The notes under the pieces were generated by a model that was given only the letters and a program-made list of their open reading frames with translations, was not told the origin of the DNA and searched no databases. This document shows, in pieces, positions 43,172-54,786 of a stretch of DNA of 64,000 nt (positions are counted from its first letter, which is position 1; every line of letters starts with the position of its first letter). A program made the translations under genes and the position numbers. Origin of the DNA: Cephalotus follicularis (lineage: Eukaryota; Streptophyta; Magnoliopsida; Oxalidales; Cephalotaceae); assembly GCA_001972305.1 (NCBI GenBank), contig BDDD01002914.1:1-64000 (forward strand). The letters run 5' to 3'.

Positions 43172-44404
43172 TGAAATTACACTTACTAGTATATGGCAAC
43201 CTTAAACAAGTAATTTGTTTGCGGAAATAACAAATTAAGATATGAACATAAACAAGCACACAAGAACAAGTAATACAATAGTAAGTAAAGAGTTAAGGGA
43301 TAGAGAGTGCAAACAAATTTATAGTGGTTCGGCAAATCCGTGCATACGTCCACTTTCTCAAGAACCCCTTGAGATTCCACTAGCCACCACTAGCAACCTT
43401 TGATTTTTGGCTTACAGGTGCAAATCAAAGAAACCACCTTACACTTGATTTTGGGTTCCGGGTGCAAATCAATCAAACACCTTACTAGGGTTCACTCCCC
43501 TCTAAATTCTCACCAAGGGTTTTAACACCCTTTTTACAAAGATGGATTTGTAAAGATAGTTTGTGTTTACAAATAACCTCTCACAGGTTGGATATGAAAG
43601 TGTAAACTAGTTGCAAGCTTTGGATATGAAAGTGTAAAAAACTCTAGCTTGATGTCTTTCTCTTTTGTTTGAATATGTGCAAGTTTGAGCTTTTGTGATT
43701 GGATGTTCAAGAATTGTTTCTCTGTGCTTCAAGTCTCTAAAATCTTGTTTCTTGACCTCTATATATAGCTTCCTTCAGATTATAGCCGTTGCAAGAGTCT
43801 TGGGCATTTTGGATATAAAAATATGTTGATGCAGCCTTGTTTTAGTCTCTGTTGACAGAAAGACGTCGATGTCTTTTGGAAAGGCGTCAATGTCTTTGAC
43901 TGTTCCTAGCCGTTGAAAGTGCGCCAACTAGCCGTTCCATGTTTCCCGGGTCTGTCCATTTAAAAAGACGTCGATGTCTTTTTAAAGGCGTCGATGTCAT
44001 TTATGGGAAATCTCCAGGCATTTGAATGTATGAACATCACGTCGACTACTTCTTCCTAGGTCGATGTCTTTAATGGTTTTGGCAGGTTGAACTTGAAAGA
44101 CGTCGATGTCTTATGAAAGGGATCGACTTCTTTTGTACGGACGTCGACTTCTTTGACTGTATGGATCGATGTCTTCACCAGAATTTATCCTGTAACTTTG
44201 GGCAAGAAAGACGTCAATGTCTTTCTTATAGGGATCGACTTCTTTTGTACGGACGTCGAGTTCTTTTCTGGAAGGTCAATGTCTTTTTTCCTGCAGAAGA
44301 TTTTTGCCTTGACAACAAACTTTCTAATGTCTTGCGCATTAAGCAAACAAGTTAAATGCAAATTTGTAATCATTAAAACATAGGATAGGGACTAAAACCC
44401 AACA
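43172..44404 (-). repeat. 5' LTR of element D
   Basis: On the minus strand it starts TGTTGGGTTTTAGTCCC and ends GTAATTTCA, 1233 bp. It holds the palindrome array 43865-44280 and, 97 bp downstream on the minus strand, a TATA box CTATATATAGA (43768-43759). Small ORFs inside (44113-44355, 44153-44383) are LTR translations. Confidence 0.88.
43862..44282. promoter_or_regulatory. Palindrome array of element D, 14 sites
   Basis: GTCGAT, GTCGAC or GTCAAT cores start at 43865, 43886; 43970, 43990; 44041, 44060; 44102, 44122, 44143, 44165; 44213, 44234, 44255, 44275. Steps inside groups are 19-22 bp. The best arms are AAAGACGTCGATGTCTTT. The 3' LTR keeps sites at 40594, 40616, 40664, 40685, 40706 and 40726. 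Confidence 0.72.
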
Positions 44405-44409
44405 GCTAC
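44405..44409. repeat. TSD of element D, right copy (GCTAC)
   Basis: GCTAC directly after ACCCAACA; partner at 40134-40138. Confidence 0.88.
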
Positions 44410-44820
44410 GTTTTGGCACTTTGACATGCCTACGCGTGGGTGTTAAAACTAGTGCATTCCGATGAAAATGGTGGGTGTTTGACTTATCGTGATTCTAATG
44501 GTTTGTTATGCCTTAGCTAAGGCCATACTGAATCTAAGGCCGAATTTTATGATTGGATCTTGTATTAGATGGAAATTGGCAAGAAAGCCTACCCATTGGA
44601 TATATTATGGTTTGTCATGCCCTAGTTGAGGCCATAAAATGATTACGATGGATTCCAATCCCCACTAGGAAGTTGGACTTCTCGAGTTCCATATGGGGGT
44701 ATGGTATACGATTAGAATAGTGGGAGGAACCATAAGCACTAAAGACCAAGTGTTATGGTTGTTATATATTGGAATAAATGCTCACTTATCTTTATGTTTT
44801 CTTATATAGGTTGCTAGAAA

Positions 44821-45570
44821 ATGGCTTTTCAATTTGCTATGTCCCACATTCTAGAGACCAACAAATTGATAGGCCCCAACTTCATCGATTGGCAACGTAA
44901 CCTCAAAGTAATCCTAACGGCCAATAAATTGGCGTATGTGGTGAAATGGGGGCCTCCATCACTAGGTGATGATCCTACGCCTGATGAGTGTGATCGTCTG
45001 GCCATGTGGCTGGAGGACGACAAGCAAGCTCGATGTATAGCCCTTTTGGGGATGACACCGGAGCTACAATGCAAGTCGAGAAGATGGAAACCTTATCCGC
45101 TATACTACTCAATCTCGAGGAGATGTATGGTGTTGGGTCTAGGACTCGAAGGCTTAATCTCTCGCGCAGGCTCTTCAAGGTGCAGATGCCAGAGGGAGCT
45201 TCGGCCCATGATCATGGACTGGAGATGATAGACATGATTGAGCAGCTTACTCAATTAGGTTTTGTCATGGATCACAATCGATATATAGATATTATCCTTA
45301 CATCCCTCCCTGGATCGTTCTAACAGTTTGTGGAGTATTTTCACTTGATCGAGATAGAAGTAACTCTTACTGAGTTAGTTTCTATGTTGAGGACGGCAGA
45401 AGCTAATCTTGACTCTGTGAAGTCAAAGATCCCAGCCCAAGTGGGTAAGCTTGGAGCTACTAGGGATATTTCCAAGAATCGCATGAATCTTTTGGCGGCT
45501 AAGGGTGCATGCTTTTAGTGTGGTAAGACTGGGCACTGGAAGAAGGATTATCGAGTTACTAGTGCTGGAG
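44821..45570 (+). pseudogene. Copia gag, Angela type (broken)
   Basis: The start MAFQFAMSHILETNKLIGPNF and the following NFIDWQRNLKVILTANKLAYV are typical of the Gag N-terminus in the Angela/Tork group. Gag forms the virus-like particle in which reverse transcription takes place. A CCHC-type zinc knuckle (CGKTGHWKKD) lies near 45520-45550, at the expected end of Gag. The region is broken in a few places. The ATG at 44821 is chosen because the family motif begins directly after it. Confidence 0.85.
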
Positions 45571-45608
45571 TCTCTTCTGATACTACCCATGGTGTGAGTA
45601 CATAAGGT

Positions 45609-48590
45609 ATGTTCACGATTGAACTAAATCTAGCTTTGAATAGTAGTTCTTCATGGGTATTGGATACTGGATGTGGAACTAACCTTTGCAATTCATTAAA
45701 GGGCCTAAGTAAAGTTAGGAAGCTTGGAGCTGGAGACTTGGACTTGCGACTTGGTGATGGATCTAGGATCATCGCTAAAGCTGTTGAGATTTGTGATGTT
45801 ACTTTTAGTAGTGGCTTTGTTTTAACTCTTAATCCGTGTTTTTATGTTTCGAACATTGTTAGAAATATTATAAGTGTTTCAAACTTATGTAGTTTGGGCT
45901 TGGAGCTCAAATTTCAAGACATTCAATGTTTTGTATATTCTGATAATGTTTGTGTCGGCAATGGTTTTATCAACAATGGATTATTTTTTTTATATACTGT
46001 GCAATCTAAAGTCCTATCCATAGAGCAAAGTAATAAGAAAAGACCAAGAGAAACTGAGCTAAATAAAACATATACTTGGCATTGTAGACTTGGTCATCTT
46101 AGTGATGCTAGACTTTCACAGTTGGTTCAGGATGATCTTCTAGATATCCAGGACTTGGAGTCCTATTCAACATGTGAATCCTGATTATTGGGAAAGATGA
46201 CCAAATCCCCCTTCTCTAGTGAAGGAGAAAGGGCTATGGACTTACTGGGATTAGTCCATACTGACGTATGTGGTCCTATGTCGGTTTGTGCAAGACGAGG
46301 TTATGTCTACTTCATAACCTTTACCGATGATTTATCTAGGTTTGGTTTTGTGTATTTGATGAGACACAAGTCAGAATCTTTTGAGAAATTTAAGGAGTTT
46401 AGACTTGAAGTAGAAAAGCAAAAAGGTAAATCAATTAAAATACTTCAGTCGGACGAGTTGGTGAGTACATGTCAGCTGAATTCCTATGTTATCTTAGAGA
46501 TAACGGAATTCTATCTCAGTGGACACCTCCTGGAACACCACAACATAATGGTGTGTCCGAAAGGAGGAATCGGACTTTGCTGGACATGGTTCGATCCATG
46601 ATGTCTTTTACTGACCTTCCTACCTATCTCTAGGGATATGCCCTAGAAACAGCTGCCTACATCTTGAATCAGATTCCTTCAAAATCTGTACCCTCCACTC
46701 CATACCAGGTATGGTCAGGGAGGAAGCCCAGCCTCAACCATTAAAAGCTTTGGGGCTGTCCAGCTTATGTCAAGAGCCTTGACGCAGATAAGCTGGATGC
46801 ACAGTCAGACCGGTGCAGGTTTGTGGGGTATTCGAAAGAAACTAAAGGATACTACTTTTACCATCCTAGCGAACAGAGGATATTTGTTTTGCAAAATGAT
46901 GTGTTCCTAGAGAAGGAATACCTTCTTGAAGGAAACAGTGAGAGTCAGGTGGAACTCAAGGAGTTTCCACATGTAGAAACCACACAGGAAATGGAAGAGT
47001 TGGGGGTTGGACCTTCAACAGACACAGTTGAGATTGGATCTCAAACTGAGAGTGAATCTCAGTTAGGCAAAGCTCTTTTAAAGAGATCGGGCCAGATCCC
47101 ATTGGCACCTGAGAGGTATGGTTTCCTCATTGAAGGTACTGATGAGGTCAAAGTCATTGAAGACGATGAGCCTACCAGCTATCAGGAGGTAGTACAGGGC
47201 ACTGAATCTTATGCATGGCTAAGAGCCATGAAATATGAAATGGATTACATGTACTCCAACCAGGTTGGAATTTGGTTGAAGCACCCGAAGGCATAGTGCC
47301 TATTGGCTGCAAATGGATCTTCAAGAAGAAGATGAATGCAGATGGAAAGATCGAGACATATAAACCTCGATTAGTGGCATAAGGGTATAGACAGAGACAC
47401 GGTGTTGACTATACTGAGACTTTCTCACCTGTCACCGTGCTCAAATCCATTCGGATTTTGCTTGCGATTTCTGCTCATTATGATTATGAGATATGGAAAA
47501 TGGATGTCAAGACGACATTTCTGAATGGGTGTCCTGAAGAGGACATATATATGTCTCAACCTGAGGGGTTTACATCTGCTGAGCATCCGCACATGGTGTG
47601 CAAGCTTGAACGGTCCATTTATGGACTGAAGCAAGCGTCACGCAGCTGGAATCTACGTTTTGATGAAGCAGTCAAAGCTTTTGACTTCATTAAAAATGTA
47701 GATGAGCCTTGTGTTTATCGAAAGCAAGAGGGACCTAGTATCACTTTCTTAGTGCTATATGTATATGACATCTTACTCATTGGGAATGATGTAGGGATGT
47801 TGCAGTCTGCAAAGATGTGGATGACTAAGAACTTTTCCATAAAAGATTTGGGAGAAGCCACCTATATACTGGGCATTAGGATCTTCAAGGATAGATCAAA
47901 TAGGTTGCTTGGACTTTCCCAAAGCCAGTACATTAGCAAGGTGCTGAAAAGGTTTAGCATGGAGAATTCGAAGAGAGGCCTATTGCCAATAGGTGAAGGA
48001 ATTCATCGTTCTTGGAAGATGTCTCCATAGACTTTTGAAGAGAGAGAATTCACGAGTCAGATACCTTATGCTTCGGCTGTAGGGTCAATCATGTATGCCA
48101 TGTTATGTACTAGGCCTGATGTCACGAATGCCCTGGGAATGGCAAGCCGTTTTCAGTCTGATCCAAGTGAGAAGAACTGGGAAGTGGTCAAGGGAATCCT
48201 GAAGTACCTTAGAAGGACTCATGATATCTTCTTGATCTATGGAAAGGATAGTGAATTAAAATTGGAGGGCTATACAAACTACAGTATTGATTGTGATCCT
48301 AATGATCACAAGTCTGCCTCTGGATATGTTTTTGTAATTAATGGAGGAGCTGTGAGCCGGCGTAGTACAAAACAAGGGACTATAGCAGATTCTACTATAG
48401 AAGCTGAGTACATAGTAGCCTCAGATGCCGCCAAGGAGGATGTATGGATGCGCAAGTTATTTACTGAACTCGGAGTTGTTCCTTTCATTAGCAGTCCGGT
48501 TGTAATACACTGTGACAATAATGGGGTTGTAGCACAAGCCAAGGAGCCACAGTCTCACCAGCGATCCAAACACATCGAGTAGCGATATCA
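45609..48590 (+). pseudogene. Copia pol, Angela type (broken)
   Basis: This is the remains of a copia Pol polyprotein: protease (WVLDTGCGTNLCN near 45655), GAG-pre-integrase (WHCRLGHLSDARL near 46080), integrase (HTDVCGPMSV, then the FTDDLSRFGFVYL stretch), reverse transcriptase (KMDVKTTFLNG near 47500, LYGLKQASRSWN-type stretch near 47630) and RNase H (ASGYVFVINGGAVSRRSTKQ, EAEYIVASDAAKE near 48320-48440). The order protease, integrase, RT, RNase H defines Ty1/copia. Several breaks divide it into open pieces, so it is a fossil. Upstream is gag; downstream the tail of the element is split by B. Confidence 0.9.
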
Positions 48591-48727
48591 TTTTATCCAG
48601 GAGATTATTGGTAGGGGAGATATTCATCTTGAGAGGGTCTCCTCAGAGGAGAACACAACATATCCACTGACCAAGGCAATGGGCACCAAGGCTTTGGAGC
48701 ATTATCATGGGACGATGGGTCTAGGCT
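48591..48727 (+). other. 3' tail of element A, first part
   Basis: Non-coding tail after RNase H. It continues at 61759-61788 on the far side of element B, ending in the polypurine tract AAGTGGGAGA. Confidence 0.7.
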
Positions 48728-48732
48728 ATAGG
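48728..48732. repeat. TSD of element B, left copy (ATAGG)
   Basis: ATAGG directly before TGTAATATCCC; partner at 61754-61758. Confidence 0.88.
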
Positions 48733-51413
48733 TGTAATATCCCATTTTTCGTGTAGAATTTTCGGGCTTTTTGATCTGTTTCGTATGGGCTATAGATTTG
48801 TTTTTCGGTTTGTGGACTGCCCATTTTTCGGTTTGTTTTGCTTTTCGCTAGGCTAAGCAGGTTTTGGCCTTAGCCTAGTACGTTTTGGTATTAAGTCCAT
48901 GGATAAATAAAACATTTTTTTGGCATTTTATTTATTTGTTAAAACCCAATTTCAGCATTTAAACATTTAAAAACCCTAATTTTATATTAAAAATTGTTTT
49001 CTCTCCCACTCCCTCTCTCTCTCTCCCCGCCACCCTCTCTCTCCCGTTCTCTCTCCCCTCTCTACCTTTGCCACCAGTGTCGGTACCGATATGGCACCGG
49101 CGAAGGCACCGGTCGAACCCCCACAACCTCCTGAGTCCACCGGACCCAACCCCTGCACCGGCCAACGGACCAATCGGCGTGCGCGACGTCTTCTCTCCCT
49201 GCCACTGTCGAGCGCCATAGCTCTGTCTCCGGTGATCGTCACGACAAGACAATCACATATTCAGCATCCTTGCGTCGAGATGAAGAGAACCCGACCAGCC
49301 CCAACCTTTGGCGAAACCGGAAAAGAAGATTGGCGCAAAGTCAACTGTGGTCAAACGTCTTCGTTCCGGCCAAATGCGGCGGCGTTGTGGCAAATGCGCC
49401 CCGGATATGTGATCCCCGGCCTCAAACGCTCCAGAATGGACCCTCGCTGCTACTGGTCGACCGCGCGTGATAGACACGCGTCGGCCAGCGGCGGCGCGTG
49501 AGCCGACGAGGGGCAGTCTCCGGCGACATGTTTTTGACAGTTTCTGACTCCGTTCTCTGCATAGGTGTGATCCGCTCCGATTCCGCGGTGTGATTATGGC
49601 TCTGTTATCTGTTCCGTCTACTTTCAGTAAACTCTGAACCCTACTCCGTTAAATTCTGTTTCCGATTGAATTATGTATTTATGTAATCGTTTTACGATAT
49701 TATGAGCTGAACTAGTATTATGATTGGAAATTGGACAAATTGGACTTACCTTAGCGAATTCAAAATTATGTTTAGATGAGACTTCTGCGAGTTGGACTTA
49801 ACAAACCTATTATTATCTTATATGATTATGATCAGTGTACAATGACCCATGAGTTGAGGTCTGATTTTATTTCAAGTCCTTATGAGAACAATTTTATTTC
49901 TGTTAGATGTTTGCAACAACCGAGGAGCGGTCTAGAGAAGTCTCAATTTATATTCTTAAGGTTATTTTGGTGATTGCATGAGGTATGGATTTTCTGCTCT
50001 TTGGCTATCTGATTTTAATGGAACTATTCCGTTTCACTTTTTATGATTAAAGTACGGATGTTTCGTTCCTTGATACCCTCCTACTGTTTTTATAGTAAAA
50101 AGAAAGTTTTACTTTATGGATAACGTACCGATTCTTCGTTCTTGGTCTCTTCCTACGGTTTTACTGAAATGAATTCAAATGTGATTCCTTCTGTTTTATG
50201 AACTGGGCTATGTTTTATGATTCGATACAATTTTGAAAATAAAAGTCAGTTGACATTTTGCGAATTTAATGTTCTTGACTTTATGCTATGACATGTTAAG
50301 AAATATGATACGATTATCTCTTTACAGTGGAAAATAAATGAGTTGATGGTATGTAATGATTTTGCTATGTCCAGAAAATGTTTAGAAAATGTGTTTACGT
50401 TTTTAAATTGTTTTTAGAAATAAAGCAATGTTTTTGAAATAAGGATATACACAGAGATGTACCATAGGCATGTCGTAGGCCTGGCACGGGGACATGACAC
50501 TTCCGTAGCAGTGTGATTTGACTACGGCGTCTCTCTGTGTTATGAATAAGTCCCATGAGGTGGACTTATGGATCCGATATGTGTGATAGAGGCGTATGGG
50601 TCGACTCTAGTTATATGATATGTGATATGATATGAATTCTGGGGATTGATTATGTAGTGCCGTACACGTCCTTCCGTTTCGCATGTGGGCCTGCAAACCC
50701 CTTGCAATTACGCATATGTGTATGCGCTTTGGATCTCTGAGATGAGATTATGGAATCGGATAAGTCTCTGTTTGTTTTTCGTTTTGAATATGTTTTGGGA
50801 TTTTGAACTTGGATTATGTTTTGAAATTGAATAACGCTTTGAAAATTGGATATTCGTTTTGAATTGATTGTATGACTACTTACTTTCGCTTTTGAAAATA
50901 ATGTTAAACTATTTTATGCATAAAGTATATGATATTTAAAGATTCAGGTATTTTCTATCCTTTAAAGCATCGTTTTATGTTTTATGATTCTCTATCCGTA
51001 CTGAGGTTTGCTCAGTCATGTTTTGTTTTCCATGCGGCAGGTATTCTGGGACAAAATCCGGGCAATGTGTGATGAGCGGGATGTCACCTATGTTTAAGAA
51101 TCATCTAGGAGATTGGTTCGGTTATGTTTTTAGTAGTGTTGTGGTCCTGTATAGGCCAGTTATCTAAACAGTATTGTGATTTTTGGGATTATGACATTTT
51201 GGTTTATGACAAAGTTTTCAGATTATGTTTCAGATTCAGTTTATGTTCCATGATTATACATGTTTTCAGATTTTTAGAACCACCATGTATTGATAATGAT
51301 TAATATTAAGATTAAGATTAATATTAAGATCTTTGATATGTTTTAGTTCAGTTTTGTGTGACACACCAATCCCGAATCAGGAGTGATCCCGGTTCTGAAT
51401 CGGGGGTGTTACA
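48733..51413 (+). repeat. 5' LTR of element B
   Basis: 2681 bp, uninterrupted. A pyrimidine-rich run (about 48998-49060) leads into a GC-rich block to about 49560 in otherwise AT-rich sequence. A 136-codon ORF in that block (49091-49501) is also open in the 3' LTR. A perfect stem ACTGAG/CTCAGT lies at 51000-51016. It ends GGGTGTTACA. Confidence 0.88.
49091..49501 (+). other. LTR-internal ORF of element B, doubtful
   Basis: A 136-residue ORF beginning MAPAKAPVEPPQPPES and ending ASGGA; the 3' LTR copy at 53591-54001 has the same start, length and end. Comparing the two by eye, most differences change the amino acid, which is what drift in GC-rich non-coding sequence would give. I recognise no domain. 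Probably not a gene. Confidence 0.25.
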
Positions 51414-51587
51414 GTTATGGTATCAGAGAATAGGTTTTTCTTTCCTTAGAAGACCTATCTAGGTTTGACCTGTGAGATGGGTAGACATTTGGGTTAGGGA
51501 TATTCCTTAAGAGTTGTTTCGATATGTCCTTTGTATTCCAGTTTTCTGTCTCTCTTTGTTTTACTCCGTTTCGGTTTTGTTTCTTTG

Positions 51588-51680
51588 ATGACACGAAGAG
51601 TCGGACGACTAAGGAATGTTAATCCGGAAGCTGAGTCAGCTGTTTCACAAGAGGATGCATGGTATGAGCCAACTGTATAG
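51588..51680 (+). pseudogene. Possible gag-start remnant in element B
   Basis: A 30-codon frame beginning MTRRVGRLRNVNPEAES. The arginine-rich start followed by VNPEAE resembles the first residues of Ty3 Gag proteins and sits at the expected distance from the primer-binding site. It is followed by repeat sequence. Tentative. Confidence 0.35.
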
Positions 51681-51810
51681 AGATTAAAAGACCGACCGAA
51701 TGAGCCGTAATTCTAAGCGATCGATCGAATGGGCTGAAAGGCATAACTGTTGTCTGAATAGCTTCCGTATCGAATAGTGGTTGATCGAGATAGAATATGA
51801 ATGGTCATTG

Positions 51811-52020
51811 TGAATGGATAGTGTATGGATGGCTAGTGTATCGTTATCGATCGCATAGTATCGTTAAGGACCATTATCGAACAGATCGTGATCGTAAGGA
51901 CCATTGTTGAACGGATAGTGATCGTGTGACCCGTTATAGAACGGACAGTGATCGAATGGGTCGTTATTGAACTGTTAGTGATCGGATGGACTGTTATTGA
52001 ATGGATGGGCATTGCATGGA
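51811..52020. repeat. 30-bp tandem array in element B
   Basis: Units of exactly 30 bp start at 51841, 51871, 51901, 51931, 51961 and 51991, with a weaker one at 51811. A typical unit has CGTTATTGAAC and TAGTGATCG blocks. Units are strongly diverged. Confidence 0.7.
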
Positions 52021-52659
52021 TGCTCAAAATAGTTTGTGAATGAACTAACATGACAGTTAACTACTAATATATACTGATATGAGACAGTATCTGTATTTAG
52101 CAAACCTCTCAATGTCAACTACATATGGAGTTTACCTTTAGATTCCTAGTGGAGTGCTATATGGCTGTGAATCATAAACAGATATGGATTGTAATTGGAT
52201 ATGGACCGTAAACGGATATGAAATGTAATAGATATAGCATGGTCATGGGTTGATATGGATAAAAGGCTTTGGATGATGACATATAGTGGAGTTACTAATG
52301 ACAGGTTGTGTTATTGCTTATATGGATATGATATAGCATTGTTCACATATTTTATGCTAGATATGCATCTCACATGATCGATATTATATATATCTACTAC
52401 ACCTCTATACACATTTATTGCTTAAGATAATGGATATGGATTTGTTTATATGATTTGTAAAGAGTGCCGTCTTGTTTATAAACTAAACTGTATAGATTTA
52501 TAAGACTTGTTATGTATAAGAGGTAACTTAAGAGATATGTTTATTCAGTTATTGACCTGCCGACATGTGGCAGTGTTTATGAGATATATATTGATGTATT
52601 GGATATGCATGAGTTCATACTTGAGTGATTGGAATGATAATTTGGATTTAAATTGTGGT

Positions 52660-53100
52660 TTACTGAGGGCTGAGCCCATTTATAACTGATTGTTCCTCCT
52701 TCGGGAGTGTGGATATAAATTGTGTTTTCTTTACAGGGGGCATATGTCCGATAAACGAATACTACATGCCCAATTTTCGGGAGATTATAAGAGTTAGAAT
52801 GTACTCAATTGATTATTCCATTGACATGATTATCTTTCGGATGCTTATGATATTATTGGATATGATTAAGCTCATCTTTGAGAGTATTGAAAGGATTGTC
52901 CTTCGCGTGCAAATGGTATATTCGATTTAGTGGTGATATAGTCTGTTGCGGGTTGAGCCCAGCATATAGATTGTGATGAGATGTGAGAATTGATCACAAA
53001 ACATATAAACTGGGGTTTATCAGGTGGCATGGAATCCGATAAACGAATACATCATGCCCGATTTTTGGGAAATCCTAAGAGTATGGTTTTTAATGGTTAT
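52660..53100. repeat. Diverged 288-bp duplication in element B
   Basis: The block GCTGAGCCC through CCGATAAACGAATAC to AAGAG occurs twice, with CCGATAAAC at 52748 and 53036, 288 bp apart. Similarity is patchy. Confidence 0.55.
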
Positions 53101-54781
53101 CCATACTGTTTTTAGATATTGTTTGAGGTTTTCGCTGATACGATATGGTGTGTTCCGTTGGGATAATCTGTTTGCTTCAGGTTAGTAGTTGTTTAGATTT
53201 CGGAATGAAATCTCTTTTTTAGGGGGGTGGAGATGTAATATCCCGTTTTCCCGTGTAGAATTTTCGGGCTTTTCGATCTGTTTCGTATGGGCTGTCGATT
53301 TTTTTTTCGGTTTGTGGACTGCCCATTTTTCGGTTTATTTTGCTTTTGGCTAGGCTAAGCGGGTTTTGACCTTAGCCTAGTGGGTTTTGATATTAAGTCC
53401 ATGAATAAATAAAACATTTTTTGGCATTTTATTTATTTGTTAAAACCCAATTTCAGTATTTAAACATTTAAAAACCCTAATTTTATATTAAAAATTGTTT
53501 TCTCTCCCACTCCTTCTCTCTCTCCCCGCCACCATCTCTCTCTCGTTCTCTCTCCCCTCTCTACCTCTGCCCTTCGGTGTCGGTACCGATATGGCACCGG
53601 CGAAGGCACCGGTCGAACCCCCACGACCTCCTGAGTCCACCGGACCCAACCCCTGCACCGGCCAAAGGACCAATCGGCGTGCGCGACGTCTTCTCTCCCC
53701 GCCACTGTCGAGCGCCATAGCTCCGTCTCCGGTGATCGTCACGAAGAGACAATCACATATTCGGCATCCTGGCGTCAAGATGAAGCGAACCCGACCAGCC
53801 CCGACCTTTGGCGATGCCAGAAAAGCAGATCGGCCCAAAGTCAACCGCGGTCAAACGTCTTCGTTCTGGCCAAGTGCGGCGGCGTTGTGGCAAACGCGCC
53901 CGGCATATGTGATCCCCAGCCTCAAACGCTCCAGATCGGACCCTCGCTGCTACAAGTCGATCGCGCGTGAAAGACACGCGCCGGCCAGTGGCGGCGCCTG
54001 AGCCCACGCGCAGCAGTCTCCGGCGACATGTTTTTGATAGTTTCCGACTCCGTTCTCCGCGTAGGTGTGATCCGGTCCGATTCCACGGTGTGATTATGGC
54101 TCTGTTATCTGTTTCATCTGCTTTCGGTAAACTCTGAACCCTACTCCGTTAAATTCTATTTTCGATTGAATTATGTATTTATGTAATCGTTTTACGATAT
54201 TATGAGCTGAACTAGTATTATGATTCGAAATTGGATGAATTGGACAAATTGGACTTACCTTAGCGAATTCGAAATTATGTTTAGATGAGACTGCTGCGAA
54301 TTGGACTTAACAAACCTATTATTATCTTATATGGTTATGATCAGTGTACAATGACCCATGAGTTGAGGTCTGATTTTATTTCAAGTCCTTATGAGAACGA
54401 GTAAAAAGAAAGTTTTACTTTATGGATAACGTACCGATTCTTCGTTCTTGGTCTCTTCCTACGGTTTTACTGAAATGAATTCAAATGTGATTCCCTCTGT
54501 TTTATGAACAGGGCTATGTTTTATGATTCGATACGATTTTGAAAATAAAAGTCAGTTGACATTTTGAGAATTTAATGTTCTTGACTTTATGCTATGACAT
54601 GTTAAGAAATATGATACGATTATCTTTTTACAGTGGAAAATAAATGAGTTGATGCTACGTAATGATTTTGCTATGTCCAGAAAATGTTTAGAAAATGTGT
54701 TTACGTTTTAAAATTGTTTTTAGAAATAAAGCAATGTTTTTGAAATAAGGATATACACAGAGATATTTCCGACCTATGGAG

Positions 54782-54786
54782 ATACC
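54782..54786. repeat. TSD of the inner Tekay element, left (ATACC)
   Basis: ATACC directly before TGTCACACC; partner at 60810-60814. Confidence 0.88.

Larger units (their letters stand above)
40139..44404 (-). mobile_element. Element D: gag-only Sirevirus
   Basis: A minus-strand element in the leader of A, with the TSD GCTAC at 40134-40138 and 44405-44409. On the minus strand it has 5' LTR (44404-43172), primer-binding site (43169-43159), gag (43116-41466), six purine tracts (41125-40857) and 3' LTR (40855-40139). Gag is Sirevirus type. No protease, integrase, RT or RNase H is present: the purine-tract region follows gag at once. It therefore depends on another element for movement, or lost pol after insertion. 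The two LTRs differ in length (1233 and 717 bp) and by roughly 3 percent where they align. Gag is broken in a few places. Confidence 0.9.
38674..44820 (+). other. Leader of element A, interrupted by element D
   Basis: This is the untranslated leader between the primer-binding site and the gag start, without D about 1.9 kb long. It contains no credible gene. It carries thirteen GTCGAC-like sites at 38948-39251, in transcribed sequence. Confidence 0.75.
51414..53233 (+). other. Internal region of element B
   Basis: It starts with the primer-binding site TGGTATCAGAG (51418) and ends with the purine tract (53221-53233). It contains a 30-codon ORF at 51588-51680, a 30-bp tandem array at about 51811-52020 and a diverged 288-bp duplication. 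No pol motif is visible. Confidence 0.75.

Noticed and set aside
53495-54001. 168-codon ORF as a captured host gene in an LTR
   Set aside because: No recognised domain, and the comparison with the other LTR shows mostly residue-changing differences.
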